A DNA stretch of 64,000 nucleotides from Tsukamurella sp. 1534 (GCF_000312385.1 NZ_HE997627.1:129911-193910); one strand, 5' to 3'; positions 10,970 to 18,798 are shown, counted from the stretch's first letter. A program made the numbers and translations. Notes: generated by a model from the sequence alone, not told the origin.

Positions 10970-11593
10970 ATGCTCGTCGCCGCGCTCTCGTTCACCGCCG
11001 CCGCCGCGCTCATGGTGGTGCTGCCCGGCCCCGACACCCTGGTGGTCGTCCGGGGCGTGGTGCAGGGCGGCCGCACCGCCGGCCTGCGCACCAGTGCCGG
11101 GGTCATCGCGGGCCTCGTCCTGTGGGTGGGGGCTGCGGTGGTGGGGCTCTCGGCGATGTTGCGCGCCAGCGAGATCGGCTACGAGGCGCTCAAGATCGCC
11201 GGCGCCTGCTACCTGGTCTACATGGGGGTGCGCTCACTGCGGTCGCTGTTCCGGACTCCCGCCCCGGGCGAGGTCCCCGTCGAGGGTGCTCCGTCCTGGC
11301 GGTCCGGCGGGTTCGCAGCGGGGTTCCTCACGGACCTCCTCAATCCCAAGATCGGTGTCCTGTTCGTGAGCTTGCTGCCGGGGTTCGTCCCCGCGGGCTA
11401 TCCGGTGGTGGGGACGACCCTGCTGCTCGGCGGCATCTACATCGCGCTCACCGCCGTGTACTGCGGCGCCCTGGTGGCGGCCGCCGGCACGGTGACGTCG
11501 TGGATGCGGGCGCCGCGGACCCGGCGGAGGCTCGACGCGATCACGGGCGTCGCGCTCATCGGTTTCGGGGTCAAGCTCGCGACGGAGCGGTGA
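10970..11593 (+). CDS. LysE/RhtB family amino-acid exporter
   Basis: A 207-residue membrane protein with about six hydrophobic segments. The N-terminal 'AAALMVVLPGPDTLVVVRG' is the LysE/RhtB hallmark (PGP motif), followed by 'LKIAGACYLVYMGVRSL' and 'GFLTDLLNPKIGVLFV'. It is predicted to export an amino acid or related metabolite, which cannot be identified. TAGCAT (10958-10963) ends 6 nt before the ATG, giving an internal leaderless promoter downstream of the esterase gene. Confidence 0.92.
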   Translation: MLVAALSFTAAAALMVVLPGPDTLVVVRGVVQGGRTAGLRTSAGVIAGLVLWVGAAVVGLSAMLRASEIGYEALKIAGACYLVYMGVRSLRSLFRTPAPGEVPVEGAPSWRSGGFAAGFLTDLLNPKIGVLFVSLLPGFVPAGYPVVGTTLLLGGIYIALTAVYCGALVAAAGTVTSWMRAPRTRRRLDAITGVALIGFGVKLATER

Positions 11594-11602
11594 TGTCGGG
11601 GT

Positions 11603-12112
11603 TCAGGACTCGGCGTCGGGCAGGAACAGGTCGTCCCAACTGAGATCGACCCGCACGCGGGACGGGTCGGGGACCACTTCGGCGAGTACCTCGCCCGCGG
11701 CCGCGCGGATCTGATCGCCACCCTCGGTCATCGTCCGGGCGCGTTCCTCGGCGCCGATCGCCACCACGTGCAGGCGGACCGCGGTGAGCGTCGAACCGTC
11801 CACGTCCGCGGCGACGTCGGCGATGGCGGCGTACTCGCCGGCGGCGCGTTCCGACAGCTCGAAGGTCAGCGCGCGCGAGAGCGCGAGTGTGCTCATGGTG
11901 ACCCCGTCGGCGGCGGTGTCGAAGGTCCGTCCGCGCCGGGGGCTCCCGGCCACGAGTCCCGCGATCGAGTCCCGCAGGCGGCCAAGGACCTCGTCGCCCC
12001 AGCCGTCGCCGGTGTCCGCGTCGGGAGGCGCACTGGCGAGCCGGCGGGTCGCGTCGGCGATCCAGTCGGCGGTGGGCGACGCCGGTGCGGCGCTGTCAGT
12101 GGTGGGGGTCAT
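11603..12112 (-). CDS. Unrecognised protein co-encoded with the ECF sigma factor
   Basis: A 169-residue acidic soluble protein that I do not recognise. Residues ~25-60 are helical and Asp-rich; the C-terminal half ('TLTAVRLHVVAIG...VRVDLSWDDLFLP') may form beta strands, distantly like an Asp23/Gls24 fold. There is no membrane segment or signal. It lies 70 nt downstream of the sigma-factor gene on the same strand and opposite the Asp23 operon, so a role as partner or anti-sigma-like factor is possible. That is context only; no zinc anti-sigma motif (HxxxCxxC) is present. Confidence 0.6.
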   Translation of the reverse strand: MTPTTDSAAPASPTADWIADATRRLASAPPDADTGDGWGDEVLGRLRDSIAGLVAGSPRRGRTFDTAADGVTMSTLALSRALTFELSERAAGEYAAIADVAADVDGSTLTAVRLHVVAIGAEERARTMTEGGDQIRAAAGEVLAEVVPDPSRVRVDLSWDDLFLPDAES

Positions 12113-12182
12113 CGCGTCCCCAGTGTGAACCGAGTCTCTGTGGTTGTGCAACGTCTCGCAGGCCGCGCGGCTCCCGAGGTGG

Positions 12183-12743
12183 TCATGGCCGGTAGTCATC
12201 GAGTTCCTCCGCCAATCGGGCGCGCGTGCGCTGGAGGTGGCCGCGGACCGATCCCTCCGTGGTGTGCAGGACCGCCGCGATCTCGGCGATCGACATCCCG
12301 TCGACCTCCTTGAGCCACCATGTGGCCCGCGCCTGGAACGGGAGGCGCCCCAGCGCGCGCCCCAAGGCGTCCAGGAAGTCGCGATCGGCGGCACGCTTCT
12401 CCGGGCCGGGTTCGGCGGCCGGCCGTTCCTCGAACGCGGTGTCGTCCGCTGTGGGGCGGCGACGCCGCAGCGCATCGGCGGTGCGCTTGGCCGCGATCGA
12501 GTAGAACCAGGTGCGCACGGAGGAGCGGAACGCGAACTCGGGCAGTGCCCGCCAGGCGCCGAGCAGCGACTCCTGGACGATGTCCTCGCAATCCGTGCCG
12601 GGCGGGCATGTGCGCACGACGAAGCGGTACAGGGCGCCGACGTGGCGGCGGACCAGCTCGTCGAACGCGGTGGCGTCGCCGCGCTGCGCGCGCCGGGCCA
12701 GTGTCTCGTCCGGCAACGCGGCGAGGAGTTGCTCCTGCTCCAA
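12183..12743 (-). CDS. ECF-type RNA polymerase sigma factor
   Basis: A 186-residue sigma-70 family factor with region 2 ('AFDELVRRHVGALYRFV', 'EDIVQESLLGAWRALPEF') and region 4 ('FQARATWWLKEVDGMSIAEI' leading to 'EGSVRGHLQRTRARLAEEL'), and no region 1 or 3. The start codon is TTG 12743, preceded by AGGAG with good spacing. It is transcribed away from the Asp23 operon, 117 bp apart. It probably directs envelope-stress transcription of that island, but I found no convincing copy of a shared -35/-10 pair in the divergent region. The anti-sigma factor is not obvious. Confidence 0.92.
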   Translation of the reverse strand: MEQEQLLAALPDETLARRAQRGDATAFDELVRRHVGALYRFVVRTCPPGTDCEDIVQESLLGAWRALPEFAFRSSVRTWFYSIAAKRTADALRRRRPTADDTAFEERPAAEPGPEKRAADRDFLDALGRALGRLPFQARATWWLKEVDGMSIAEIAAVLHTTEGSVRGHLQRTRARLAEELDDYRP

Positions 12744-12860
12744 TCGGACTCCTGGAAAGTGAAGTGGATCACATCTGCGTGCGGTTCTCGTCGGACGCCC
12801 GACTCAACCATTGTGCCGGATAACGATCCGGTCCATCGATCTCATCAGGAGGGGTACCAG

Positions 12861-13316
12861 ATGACCACCACCGCTACCGACACCGCGACGAACACCGCCA
12901 CCACCCAGGGGGGTGCGCTGGCCAAGGCCGAGCGCGGCAGCACGACGATCTCGGACGTCGTCGTCTCGAAGATCGCCGGCATCGCCGCGCGTGAGGTGGA
13001 CGGCGTGTACGACCTCGGCGGCCAGGCCGCCCGCGTCGTCGGCAAGATCCGCGAGACCCTGCCGGGCGCACCGGACCTCACCCAGGGCGTCACCGTCGAG
13101 GTGGGCGAGCGGCAGGCCGCGGTCGACGTCAGCATCGTCGCCGACTACGGCGTCGCCATCCACGATCTCGCGGCGGGCATCCGCAACAACGTGATCCGCG
13201 CGGTCGAGGACATGACCGGGCTCGAGGTCACCGAGGTCAACGTCACGGTCCACGACGTCCACTTCGAGGACGACGACGCGGCCGGCGAGGATTCGGGCGA
13301 GTCGAGGGTGCAGTGA
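12861..13316 (+). CDS. Asp23/Gls24 family envelope stress response protein
   Basis: A 151-residue Asp23 protein. After a Thr/Ala-rich N-terminus (1-22) comes the single Asp23 domain: 'TTISDVVVSKIAGIAAREVDG', 'VDVSIVADYGVAIHDLA' and 'MTGLEVTEVNVTVHDVHF'. In Firmicutes Asp23 is tethered to the membrane by AmaP and supports cell-envelope homeostasis. An excellent ribosome-binding site (AGGAGGGG, 12848-12854) precedes ATG 12861, suggesting high expression. It is the first gene of a tightly overlapping five-gene run. Confidence 0.95.
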   Translation: MTTTATDTATNTATTQGGALAKAERGSTTISDVVVSKIAGIAAREVDGVYDLGGQAARVVGKIRETLPGAPDLTQGVTVEVGERQAAVDVSIVADYGVAIHDLAAGIRNNVIRAVEDMTGLEVTEVNVTVHDVHFEDDDAAGEDSGESRVQ

Positions 13317-13636
13317 CCAGCGGCGCCCCGCTGGTGGACCGCGTCGTCGACGCGGTCACCGCGATCGACGGGGTCGCCGGGCTGTACGCCGGCGGCGCCG
13401 GATCGCCGGCCACGTACCTGCCGGGCAGGTCGGTGCGCGGCATCCGGATCGGTGACGACGGTGGCGTCGTCCACGTCGTCGCCGAGGCGCGCGGCGGTCG
13501 CCCTCTCACCCGGACCGCCGAGCGGGTCCGCGACATCGCCACCGAGGCTGCCGGCGTCCCGATGAACGTGGTGATCGCCGATGTGGCGTATCCCGAGCCG
13601 GATTCCGGCGCATACGAATCCAAGGAGTGGACATGA
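13313..13636 (+). CDS. Asp23-operon protein, probable divergent Asp23-like domain
   Basis: A 107-residue protein starting at GTG 13313, whose last bases overlap the Asp23 stop codon (GTGA). The layout 'LVDRVVDAVTAIDGVAGLYAG', 'RGIRIGDDGGVVHVVAEARG' and 'RVRDIATEAAGVPMNVVIADV' mirrors an Asp23 domain: N-terminal helix, central strands, C-terminal helix and strand. I infer a degenerate Asp23-like fold; no motif proves it. Translational coupling implies it acts with the Asp23 protein. Confidence 0.75.
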   Translation: MTSGAPLVDRVVDAVTAIDGVAGLYAGGAGSPATYLPGRSVRGIRIGDDGGVVHVVAEARGGRPLTRTAERVRDIATEAAGVPMNVVIADVAYPEPDSGAYESKEWT

Positions 13637-13818
13637 ACGCACGCTTCACCGTCGTCGGTGCGGTGCTCGGCCTCCTGTTGACCATCGCGATAGTCGCGGG
13701 CGGCCTCACCGGCTTCCTGCTGGCCGTGATCCTCGGCGGCGCCGGCGCCGCGATCGGTGCGCATTACGACGGTCTGGTGGATCTGTCCGCCCTCGGCCGG
13801 CGCGTCCGGAGCCGGTGA
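13633..13818 (+). CDS. Small two-helix membrane protein (DUF2273-like) of the Asp23 operon
   Basis: A 61-residue protein with two hydrophobic segments (~6-24 and ~27-45) rich in Gly, Leu and Ile ('LLLTIAIVAGGLTGFLLAVI'), then a basic tail 'RRVRSR'. This resembles the DUF2273 small membrane proteins encoded in Asp23/Gls24 operons. ATG 13633 is preferred to the ATG two codons upstream because AAGGAG lies 7 nt before it and it overlaps the preceding stop (ATGA). It is likely a membrane anchor or channel-like partner. Confidence 0.8.
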   Translation: MNARFTVVGAVLGLLLTIAIVAGGLTGFLLAVILGGAGAAIGAHYDGLVDLSALGRRVRSR

Positions 13819-14552
13819 TGAGCGACACCGGCACCCGCGGGCGCACGGTGATCCACGACCGGGTCGAACGGCGCCTCATCGAGCACGCCGCGCTGTCCGT
13901 ACCGGGTGTGCGCCGGCACGGCGGCTTCGCCGGGCTCGCCGGGCGGTCCCTGCCCGCAGTGAGGGCGGGCGACCTGGAGGACGACGGCGGCGTCGACGTC
14001 GATGTGGCCGCGACCTGGCCCGTCGACACCGACAGGCTGATCGGGGCCGTCAGCGATTCCGTGTCCGAAGAGCTGCGGCGCAGCCTCGGCCGGGCGCCCG
14101 AGAAGGTCACGGTGCACGTCGTGCGCGCGGATGCGGAACGCTCGGCCGCGCAGGTCACCGCTCTCGCGGGCCGCGAGGCCCCGGACGGTGGTCCGCGTGG
14201 CAGGGTGCGCAAGCTCGCGCCCCGCAGGACCGACGGCGCGGTGCTCCTCTCCGTCCCCGTCCTCCTGGCCCTGCTCGGCCTCGGGGCGGTCGCCCTGCAC
14301 GACGCCCTCGTCGCCCAGGGATGGCTGTCCGGCGCGCGCTGGCTCGACGGACCCGTGCGTGCGGCGGACGACCTGGGCTGGGCGTGGTGGACGTGGCCGC
14401 TCGCGATCGCGTCCATCGTGCTCGGGCTGGTCCTCGTGGTGCTGGCGATCAAACCCCGCAAGCGGAGCCATGTGCACGTGACCGACGACCTGTGGCTGCG
14501 GCCGGATTTCGCCGCCGGCGCCCGGACCGGCACCCGGAAGGAGATGCGATGA
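13818..14552 (+). CDS. DUF6286-like membrane protein with N-terminal Asp23-like region
   Basis: A 244-residue protein. Residues ~8-110 look like another Asp23-type domain ('VIHDRVERRLIEHAALSVPG', 'VDVDVAATWPVDT', 'APEKVTVHVVRA'). A basic linker follows, then two membrane segments (~141-165 and ~190-212) and a short cytoplasmic tail. The architecture fits the DUF6286 proteins of actinobacterial Asp23 operons. The ATG overlaps the previous stop by 1 nt and the next gene overlaps by ATGA. It would hold an Asp23-like domain at the membrane. Confidence 0.8.
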   Translation: MSDTGTRGRTVIHDRVERRLIEHAALSVPGVRRHGGFAGLAGRSLPAVRAGDLEDDGGVDVDVAATWPVDTDRLIGAVSDSVSEELRRSLGRAPEKVTVHVVRADAERSAAQVTALAGREAPDGGPRGRVRKLAPRRTDGAVLLSVPVLLALLGLGAVALHDALVAQGWLSGARWLDGPVRAADDLGWAWWTWPLAIASIVLGLVLVVLAIKPRKRSHVHVTDDLWLRPDFAAGARTGTRKEMR

Positions 14553-15100
14553 AGCGCTCCACCCGCGTGCTCGACCGCGTGATCGTCGGAGTGATCGGGC
14601 TGTTGTTCATCGGCGGAGGGTTGTGGCTGGTCGGCTACCGCGAGGGAGTCGCCCCCGCGGTGACCGGCGCGCACCGTCTGCGCCCCAGAGCGATCGCCGA
14701 TGCCCCGCAACAGGACTGGTGGGCGCTAGCGGTCGGCGGAGCGGGCGTGATCCTCGTGCTGCTCACGGTGTGGCTGCTGCTGAGGCACCTGCGCCCCGCC
14801 ACCTCGGTGACGGTGCAGCGTCCCGGCGGCACGGTCGACATCGGCAGACTGGCCGCCGCTGCGGCCGACGACCTGGAGCGCCATCCGGCGTTCGACAGGG
14901 CTCGCGTGGCGGTGCGTCGCGAGGGAGGTCGCGTCGTCGTGCGGATCAAGTCCCGCGTGGACCCCGCGGCCGATGTCGACGAGTTGTCCCGGGTCGCCGC
15001 TGCCGTCCGCAGGGAACTGCAGGCGGCCGCGGGGCCCGAAGTTGTCGTCCAGGTGCTCGCCGAACCCGGCGACGCCGAAACCACGTCTCGCGTGATCTGA
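14549..15100 (+). CDS. AmaP-like alkaline-shock membrane anchor protein
   Basis: A 183-residue protein with two transmembrane segments (~8-30 and ~60-80) followed by a soluble domain of about 100 residues: 'GTVDIGRLAAAAADDLERHP', then strands 'RVVVRIKSRVDPAADVDEL' and 'GPEVVVQVL'. This two-helix plus Asp23-binding-domain layout is that of AmaP, which anchors Asp23 in Staphylococcus. The name is by analogy of architecture and operon position. It is translationally coupled to the DUF6286-like gene. Confidence 0.8.
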   Translation: MKRSTRVLDRVIVGVIGLLFIGGGLWLVGYREGVAPAVTGAHRLRPRAIADAPQQDWWALAVGGAGVILVLLTVWLLLRHLRPATSVTVQRPGGTVDIGRLAAAAADDLERHPAFDRARVAVRREGGRVVVRIKSRVDPAADVDELSRVAAAVRRELQAAAGPEVVVQVLAEPGDAETTSRVI

Positions 15101-15186
15101 GCTCCGGCGAGGATCCCGAATACCAGGGCGAGATCCGCCCGACGAAGGAAGCGGCGCCACTGAGCGCCCGAGAATGGAGGAACACC

Positions 15187-15396
15187 ATGGGAATCGCGGA
15201 CGACGCGCAGAACAAGGCACAGGATCTGAAGGGCCGCGCGAAGGAGGCCACCGGCGCCTTCGCGAACAACGACGACCTCAAGGCCGAGGGGCAGGCCGAT
15301 CAGGGCCTCGCCGCCGCCAAGGAGAAGGTCGCCGAGGTCGCGGACAAGATCAAGGACGGCGTCGACGAGGTGAAGGACAAGCTGTCCGGGAAGTGA
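15187..15396 (+). CDS. CsbD family general stress protein
   Basis: A 69-residue hydrophilic, Lys/Asp/Ala-rich protein with the CsbD signature 'AQDLKGRAKEATGAFANND', 'LKAEGQADQ', and a helical repeat region after it. CsbD proteins are stress-induced and of unknown mechanism. ATG 15187 has GGAGG 7 nt upstream. It lies 86 nt after the AmaP-like gene and before a strong terminator, so it is probably the last gene of the envelope-stress operon, perhaps with an extra promoter. Confidence 0.92.
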   Translation: MGIADDAQNKAQDLKGRAKEATGAFANNDDLKAEGQADQGLAAAKEKVAEVADKIKDGVDEVKDKLSGK

Positions 15397-15418
15397 CCCC
15401 GTCGTTCTGACGCCACAG

Positions 15419-15452
15419 GGCGGGACCGGAGTTCGTCTCCGGTCCCGCCTTT
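15419..15452 (+). terminator. Hairpin terminator closing the Asp23-CsbD operon
   Basis: A 13-bp perfect stem, GGCGGGACCGGAG / CTCCGGTCCCGCC, with a 5-nt loop (15432-15436) and a TTT tail. It sits 22 nt after the csbD stop and before the convergent YiaA/YiaB-type gene, and may act in both directions. Confidence 0.8.
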
Positions 15453-15469
15453 CGCGCTACGCCGGCCGC

Positions 15470-15760
15470 TCAGCCGACCGATCGGAGCGGATCGTGCTCG
15501 GCCATCAGTTTGTCGAGCCGTGCTTCGTCGACCCGCACGCGGATACTGTTGGCCTCCTGCTGGTCCCGGATCACCTTGGCCAGGTTGAACGAACTGGTGA
15601 TGAGGAACAGCGTGCCGATCACGAGGAAGCCCCGCTGCCACGGATCCATCGGCAGGTAGAAGGCTCCGATGAGGAGTGCGGTGGAGGCGACGGCGAACGC
15701 GATCGCGGACTGGACGAAGAACGCGGTGGTGGGCTTGGTGCCGGTGGTGTGTGTCGTCAT
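15470..15760 (-). CDS. YiaA/YiaB family inner membrane protein
   Basis: A 96-residue protein with two hydrophobic hairpin segments (~14-34 and ~41-60): 'AFFVQSAIAFAVASTALLIG' and 'WQRGFLVIGTLFLITSSFNL'. 'KVIRDQQEAN' and a charged C-terminus follow. This is the YiaA/YiaB two-helix domain, of unknown function. The ATG at 15760 follows an Arg/Gly-rich open stretch that is probably untranslated. Convergent with the Asp23 operon. Confidence 0.85.
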   Translation of the reverse strand: MTTHTTGTKPTTAFFVQSAIAFAVASTALLIGAFYLPMDPWQRGFLVIGTLFLITSSFNLAKVIRDQQEANSIRVRVDEARLDKLMAEHDPLRSVG

Positions 15761-15834
15761 GCCACGAGCGTGCCCCGTTGCGCGCCTCGCGGCCTGAGTG
15801 GAACTACTCGTTCCGGGGGAGGAGTAGTGCTGCG

Positions 15835-16503
15835 TCAGGGAGCCGACGAGGAGGCGCCGGAGGGCGCGGGCAGGCCGGCGAGCGCCTGCTCGATCGCGAT
15901 GCGCCACTCGCCGGGGGTGACTGCGTGCACGCCGCTCTCGCCGGCGAATGCGCTCGACGCCACCAGATCCGGCGCAGTGTCGGCGAGGACCGCCAGGGCG
16001 GCACGGAGGTCGTCCGCATCGCTCATGCCGGGGATGAATCCGGCGTGCCAGTTCCCACTCGCGCCGCGGAAGAGCGTGTCCCCGGTGAACAGGTACCGCT
16101 CCTCGCCGTCGCCCGTGACCACGAAGGACGTGCTGCCCGGGGTGTGCCCGGGGGTCGGGATCACCTCGACCCGCTGCGCGTCGCTGCCGCGCTCGGCGAG
16201 CAGGACGTCCGGCGTTGCGTGCTCCTCGATCCCGCCGAGATCCGCAGCGGGGGCGTGCAACCGGGCCCCGAACCGCTCCGCGACGCGGCGCAGCATCGGC
16301 CCCGCCTCGTCCTGATGGCTGAGGTACTGGTGGGCGACGCCGCCGAGCTCGGCGAGTGCGTCGAAGTCGGCGGTGTCGCCGGGGGAGTAGAACAGGACGT
16401 TCTCGCCGTTCGCCGGGGCCCAGAGGTAGCTGTGCGTGGTGAGCCCGGGGAACGGGGAGAAGCTCGGGGTCTGCCAGAGGTCGGATCGGATCTGCGTCAC
16501 CAT
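15835..16503 (-). CDS. Metallo-beta-lactamase-fold hydrolase with atypical metal motif
   Basis: A 222-residue MBL-fold protein: 'LTTHSYLW' near the start, 'TPGHTPGSTSFVV' (third metal His) and 'YLFTGDTLFRG' (bridging Asp). The usual HxHxDH signature is replaced by 'SHQDEAG', so the first metal site is altered, as in MBL members that hydrolyse other substrates or bind one metal. ATG 16503 is preferred to an in-frame ATG 36 nt upstream because a TTGACA/TCTAGC promoter would begin transcription at about 16536, and GAAGGGA sits before 16503. It lies downstream of an ArsR gene on the same strand. Confidence 0.8.
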   Translation of the reverse strand: MVTQIRSDLWQTPSFSPFPGLTTHSYLWAPANGENVLFYSPGDTADFDALAELGGVAHQYLSHQDEAGPMLRRVAERFGARLHAPAADLGGIEEHATPDVLLAERGSDAQRVEVIPTPGHTPGSTSFVVTGDGEERYLFTGDTLFRGASGNWHAGFIPGMSDADDLRAALAVLADTAPDLVASSAFAGESGVHAVTPGEWRIAIEQALAGLPAPSGASSSAP

Positions 16504-16542
16504 GATTCTCGGATTCCCTTCGTTTCGTCGGTCACCCATGAC

Positions 16543-16571
16543 GCTAGAACCTGAACAATACTTCATGTCAA
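16543..16571 (-). promoter_or_regulatory. Promoter of the MBL-fold hydrolase gene
   Basis: Minus-strand TTGACA (16566-16571) and TCTAGC (16543-16548) with 17-bp spacing. Just inside is the imperfect dyad TGAA-GTATTG-TTCA, a possible operator for the adjacent ArsR regulator. The predicted transcript starts ~33 nt before ATG 16503. Confidence 0.6.
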
Positions 16572-16606
16572 GAATCGGTTTCGAGTACGGATCCGGGAAG
16601 AGTCCG

Positions 16607-16957
16607 TCAGTCGTGTTCGGGGAGGTCCTTGATCTGGTGCTCCGCGGCGTTGAGCGCCTCGATGAGGAGGCGGCGCACGTGGCCTCCGCGTACGCGGTAC
16701 AGCAGGCGCCGGCCGTCGCGGCGGTGCGCGACCAGCCCCGCCAACTGGAGCTTCGCGAGGTGTTGTGACACCGCGGGGCGGGCCTGACCGACCTGCGCCG
16801 TGAGCGACGTGACATCGAGTTCCCCTGCACCGCTGAGGGCCCAGAGGATCTTCATGCGTGCGGGAACGGACAGCATCTTCAATGCCAGGCAGGTGGCGTC
16901 GATCTGATCGTCGGGGGGTGTTCGTTCCCACTCCGATGTGACATCATGTGCGTACAC
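16607..16957 (-). CDS. ArsR-family HTH regulator
   Basis: A 116-residue winged-helix repressor. 'ALKMLSVPARMKILWALSG' is the first helix pair, 'GQARPAVSQHLAKLQLAGLV' the recognition helix, and 'HRRDGRRLLYRV' the wing. Metal-sensing Cys clusters are absent; one Cys lies near residue 24. The start is GTG 16957 because TATTAT (minus strand, 16964-16969) ends 6 nt before it, predicting a leaderless mRNA; a second GTG 6 nt upstream is possible. It diverges from an MFS gene and precedes the MBL gene; either could be its target. Confidence 0.88.
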   Translation of the reverse strand: MYAHDVTSEWERTPPDDQIDATCLALKMLSVPARMKILWALSGAGELDVTSLTAQVGQARPAVSQHLAKLQLAGLVAHRRDGRRLLYRVRGGHVRRLLIEALNAAEHQIKDLPEHD

Positions 16958-17005
16958 AGGCACATAATAGCCTCTTCCGATCCGATCGCACGTCAGGAGC
17001 AGAGG

Positions 17006-18382
17006 ATGTCCCGGCTGCGCGCCACGTCGAGAACCGACCCCGCGCGGACGCTGTTCGCGATCCGCGACTACCGACACCTGTTCACGGCGCAGGTCGTGGC
17101 GCTGTTCGGGACGGGGGTGACCACCGTCGCCCTCGGGCTGCTGGCGTACGACCTCGCGGGACCGGGCGCGGCGGCGGTCCTGGGTACCGCCCTGACGATC
17201 AAGATGGTGACCTACGTGACCATCGCGCCGCTCGCCGCGGCGTATGCGGACCGCGTGCCGCGAAGGCTGATGCTCACCGCCCTGGACGTGCTGCGCGCGA
17301 CCGTCGTCCTCGCCCTGCCGTGGGTGGACCAGGTGTGGCAGGTGTACGTCCTCATCGCGCTCCTGCAATCGGCCTCGGCCGCCTTCACGCCGACCTTCCA
17401 GGCCGTGATCCCCGACATCGTGCCCGATGAGGCGCAGTACACCAGGGCGCTTTCCGCCTCGCAGCTCGCGTCGACCATGGAATCGCTGCTGAGCCCCGTC
17501 CTGGCGGCCGTCGCCCTGGCGGTGATGAGCTACCACTGGCTGTTCGCGGTCACGGTGCTGGGCTTCATCGCCTCTGCGGCACTCATCCTGACGTCGGCGA
17601 TCCCCGATGTCCTTCCCAGTACGCGGACGGGGGTGTTCGAGCGCGCCCTCGCGGGCACGAAGGTCTTCCTGGCCACGCCGCGGCTGCGTGGGGTCCTCGG
17701 CCTGGACCTGGCGGTCGCGGGTGCGGGTGCGATCGTCATGGTCAGCACCGTCAACCTGGTGCGTGATCGGCTGGACGGGACCCAGGCCGACGTCGCCTGG
17801 CTGCTCGCCGCTTCCGGTATCGGCACCATGATCGTGGCTCTGCTTCTGCCGAGGATCCTGGATCGAGTGCGGGAGCGGACCGTGATGCTCACGGGCGGAA
17901 CGTCGCTCGTCGTTGCGTCCGCGGCTGCGGTGGCGATGGTGACCCTTCCCGGCGCTGCGGTGTGGCCGGCGGCGGTCGCAGTGTGGTTCGCGATCGGCGC
18001 TGGCATGAGCCTGGTCCTCACGCCCGTGGGGCGGGTGCTGCGGCGGTCCTCGGCACCGGCGGACCGCGCTGCCGTGTTCGCCGCGCAGTTCTCGCTCTCG
18101 CACCTCTGCTGGCTGGCGACCTACCCGATCGCCGGCTTCGTCGGGACCGCGGCGGGATTCGGCACGGCGTGGTCGGTACTCGCGGCCGTCTGCCTGGTCG
18201 GGGTCCTCGCCGCCGCCCGGGCGTGGCCGAGCCGCGACCCCGTCGAACTGGAACACGGCCACCACGTCGAGGACGCCGACCCCGCGCACCTCGTGGGTGC
18301 CGTCGCCGTCGGCGGAGGCGTGTACCGGCACCGCCATCCGTACGTGATCGACGCCGAGCACATGCGGTGGCCCCGGGCATGA
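17006..18382 (+). CDS. Major facilitator superfamily transporter
   Basis: A 458-residue MFS protein with about 12 membrane segments, e.g. 'VVALFGTGVTTVALGLLAYD', the loop motif 'AAAYADRVPRRLMLTALD' and 'GTAWSVLAAVCLVGVLAA'. It resembles drug-efflux-type MFS proteins. The long hydrophilic C-terminus is Asp/His-rich ('ELEHGHHVEDADP', 'YRHRHPYVIDAEH'), hinting at metal binding. ATG 17006 has AGGAGC upstream; an earlier in-frame ATG at 16946 overlaps the divergent arsR and is rejected. It diverges from the arsR gene, its likely regulator. Confidence 0.88.
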   Translation: MSRLRATSRTDPARTLFAIRDYRHLFTAQVVALFGTGVTTVALGLLAYDLAGPGAAAVLGTALTIKMVTYVTIAPLAAAYADRVPRRLMLTALDVLRATVVLALPWVDQVWQVYVLIALLQSASAAFTPTFQAVIPDIVPDEAQYTRALSASQLASTMESLLSPVLAAVALAVMSYHWLFAVTVLGFIASAALILTSAIPDVLPSTRTGVFERALAGTKVFLATPRLRGVLGLDLAVAGAGAIVMVSTVNLVRDRLDGTQADVAWLLAASGIGTMIVALLLPRILDRVRERTVMLTGGTSLVVASAAAVAMVTLPGAAVWPAAVAVWFAIGAGMSLVLTPVGRVLRRSSAPADRAAVFAAQFSLSHLCWLATYPIAGFVGTAAGFGTAWSVLAAVCLVGVLAAARAWPSRDPVELEHGHHVEDADPAHLVGAVAVGGGVYRHRHPYVIDAEHMRWPRA

Positions 18383-18470
18383 CGGTGCGCCCCACAGGGG
18401 TGGCCAGGCGCGAGTGGCGGGGGTAACGTCCGGAAAGGAGTACCAGGACGATGTGAGGAGCGTGAAAAGC

Positions 18471-18743
18471 ATGACACCTCAGAGAGATCCCGGCCCGTCG
18501 GTCAAGGACGACGAGATGTACGAGAAGCTGCGCGACGAGGGCAACAGCAAGTCCAAGTCCGCGCGCATCGCGAATGCAGCGGCGGCCTCGTCGAGGTCGG
18601 AGGTGGGCCGCAAGGGCGGCGCGCACCGCGCCTACGAGGAGTGGACCAAGGACGACCTCGTGAAGCGGGCGCGGGAGATCGGCATCAGGGGCCGTTCGAC
18701 GATGACGAAGGACGAGCTCGTGCGGGCTCTGCGCGAGCACTGA
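18471..18743 (+). CDS. Small basic protein with Rho-N-like C-terminus (DUF7218-like)
   Basis: A 90-residue charged protein. The N-terminal part ('SVKDDEMYEKLRDEGNSKSK', 'ARIANAAA') matches small actinobacterial proteins of the plasmid-stabilisation/DUF7218 type. The C-terminus 'WTKDDLVKRAREIGIRGRST' resembles the nucleic-acid-binding Rho N-terminal/SAP-like helix-turn-helix. ATG 18471 is used; GTG 18453, with AAGGAG 12 nt upstream, is an alternative. A DNA- or RNA-binding role is inferred. Confidence 0.75.
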   Translation: MTPQRDPGPSVKDDEMYEKLRDEGNSKSKSARIANAAAASSRSEVGRKGGAHRAYEEWTKDDLVKRAREIGIRGRSTMTKDELVRALREH

Positions 18744-18798
18744 TCGCGTCGGCGCTTCGGAGGCGGAGGAGGCGTCGCGCGCGGTGCGGACGCCTGCT

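Noticed and set aside
12744-12860. Shared ECF promoter driving the Asp23 operon and the sigma gene
   Set aside because: GAGAACC (minus, 12783-12789) has no CGTT-like -10 at the correct distance, and GGAAAG on the plus strand lacks one too; not supportable by eye.
16504-16539. Longer start (ATG 16539) for the MBL-fold hydrolase
   Set aside because: The TTGACA/TCTAGC promoter predicts transcription beginning at ~16536, inside that codon; the internal ATG 16503 has a ribosome-binding site.
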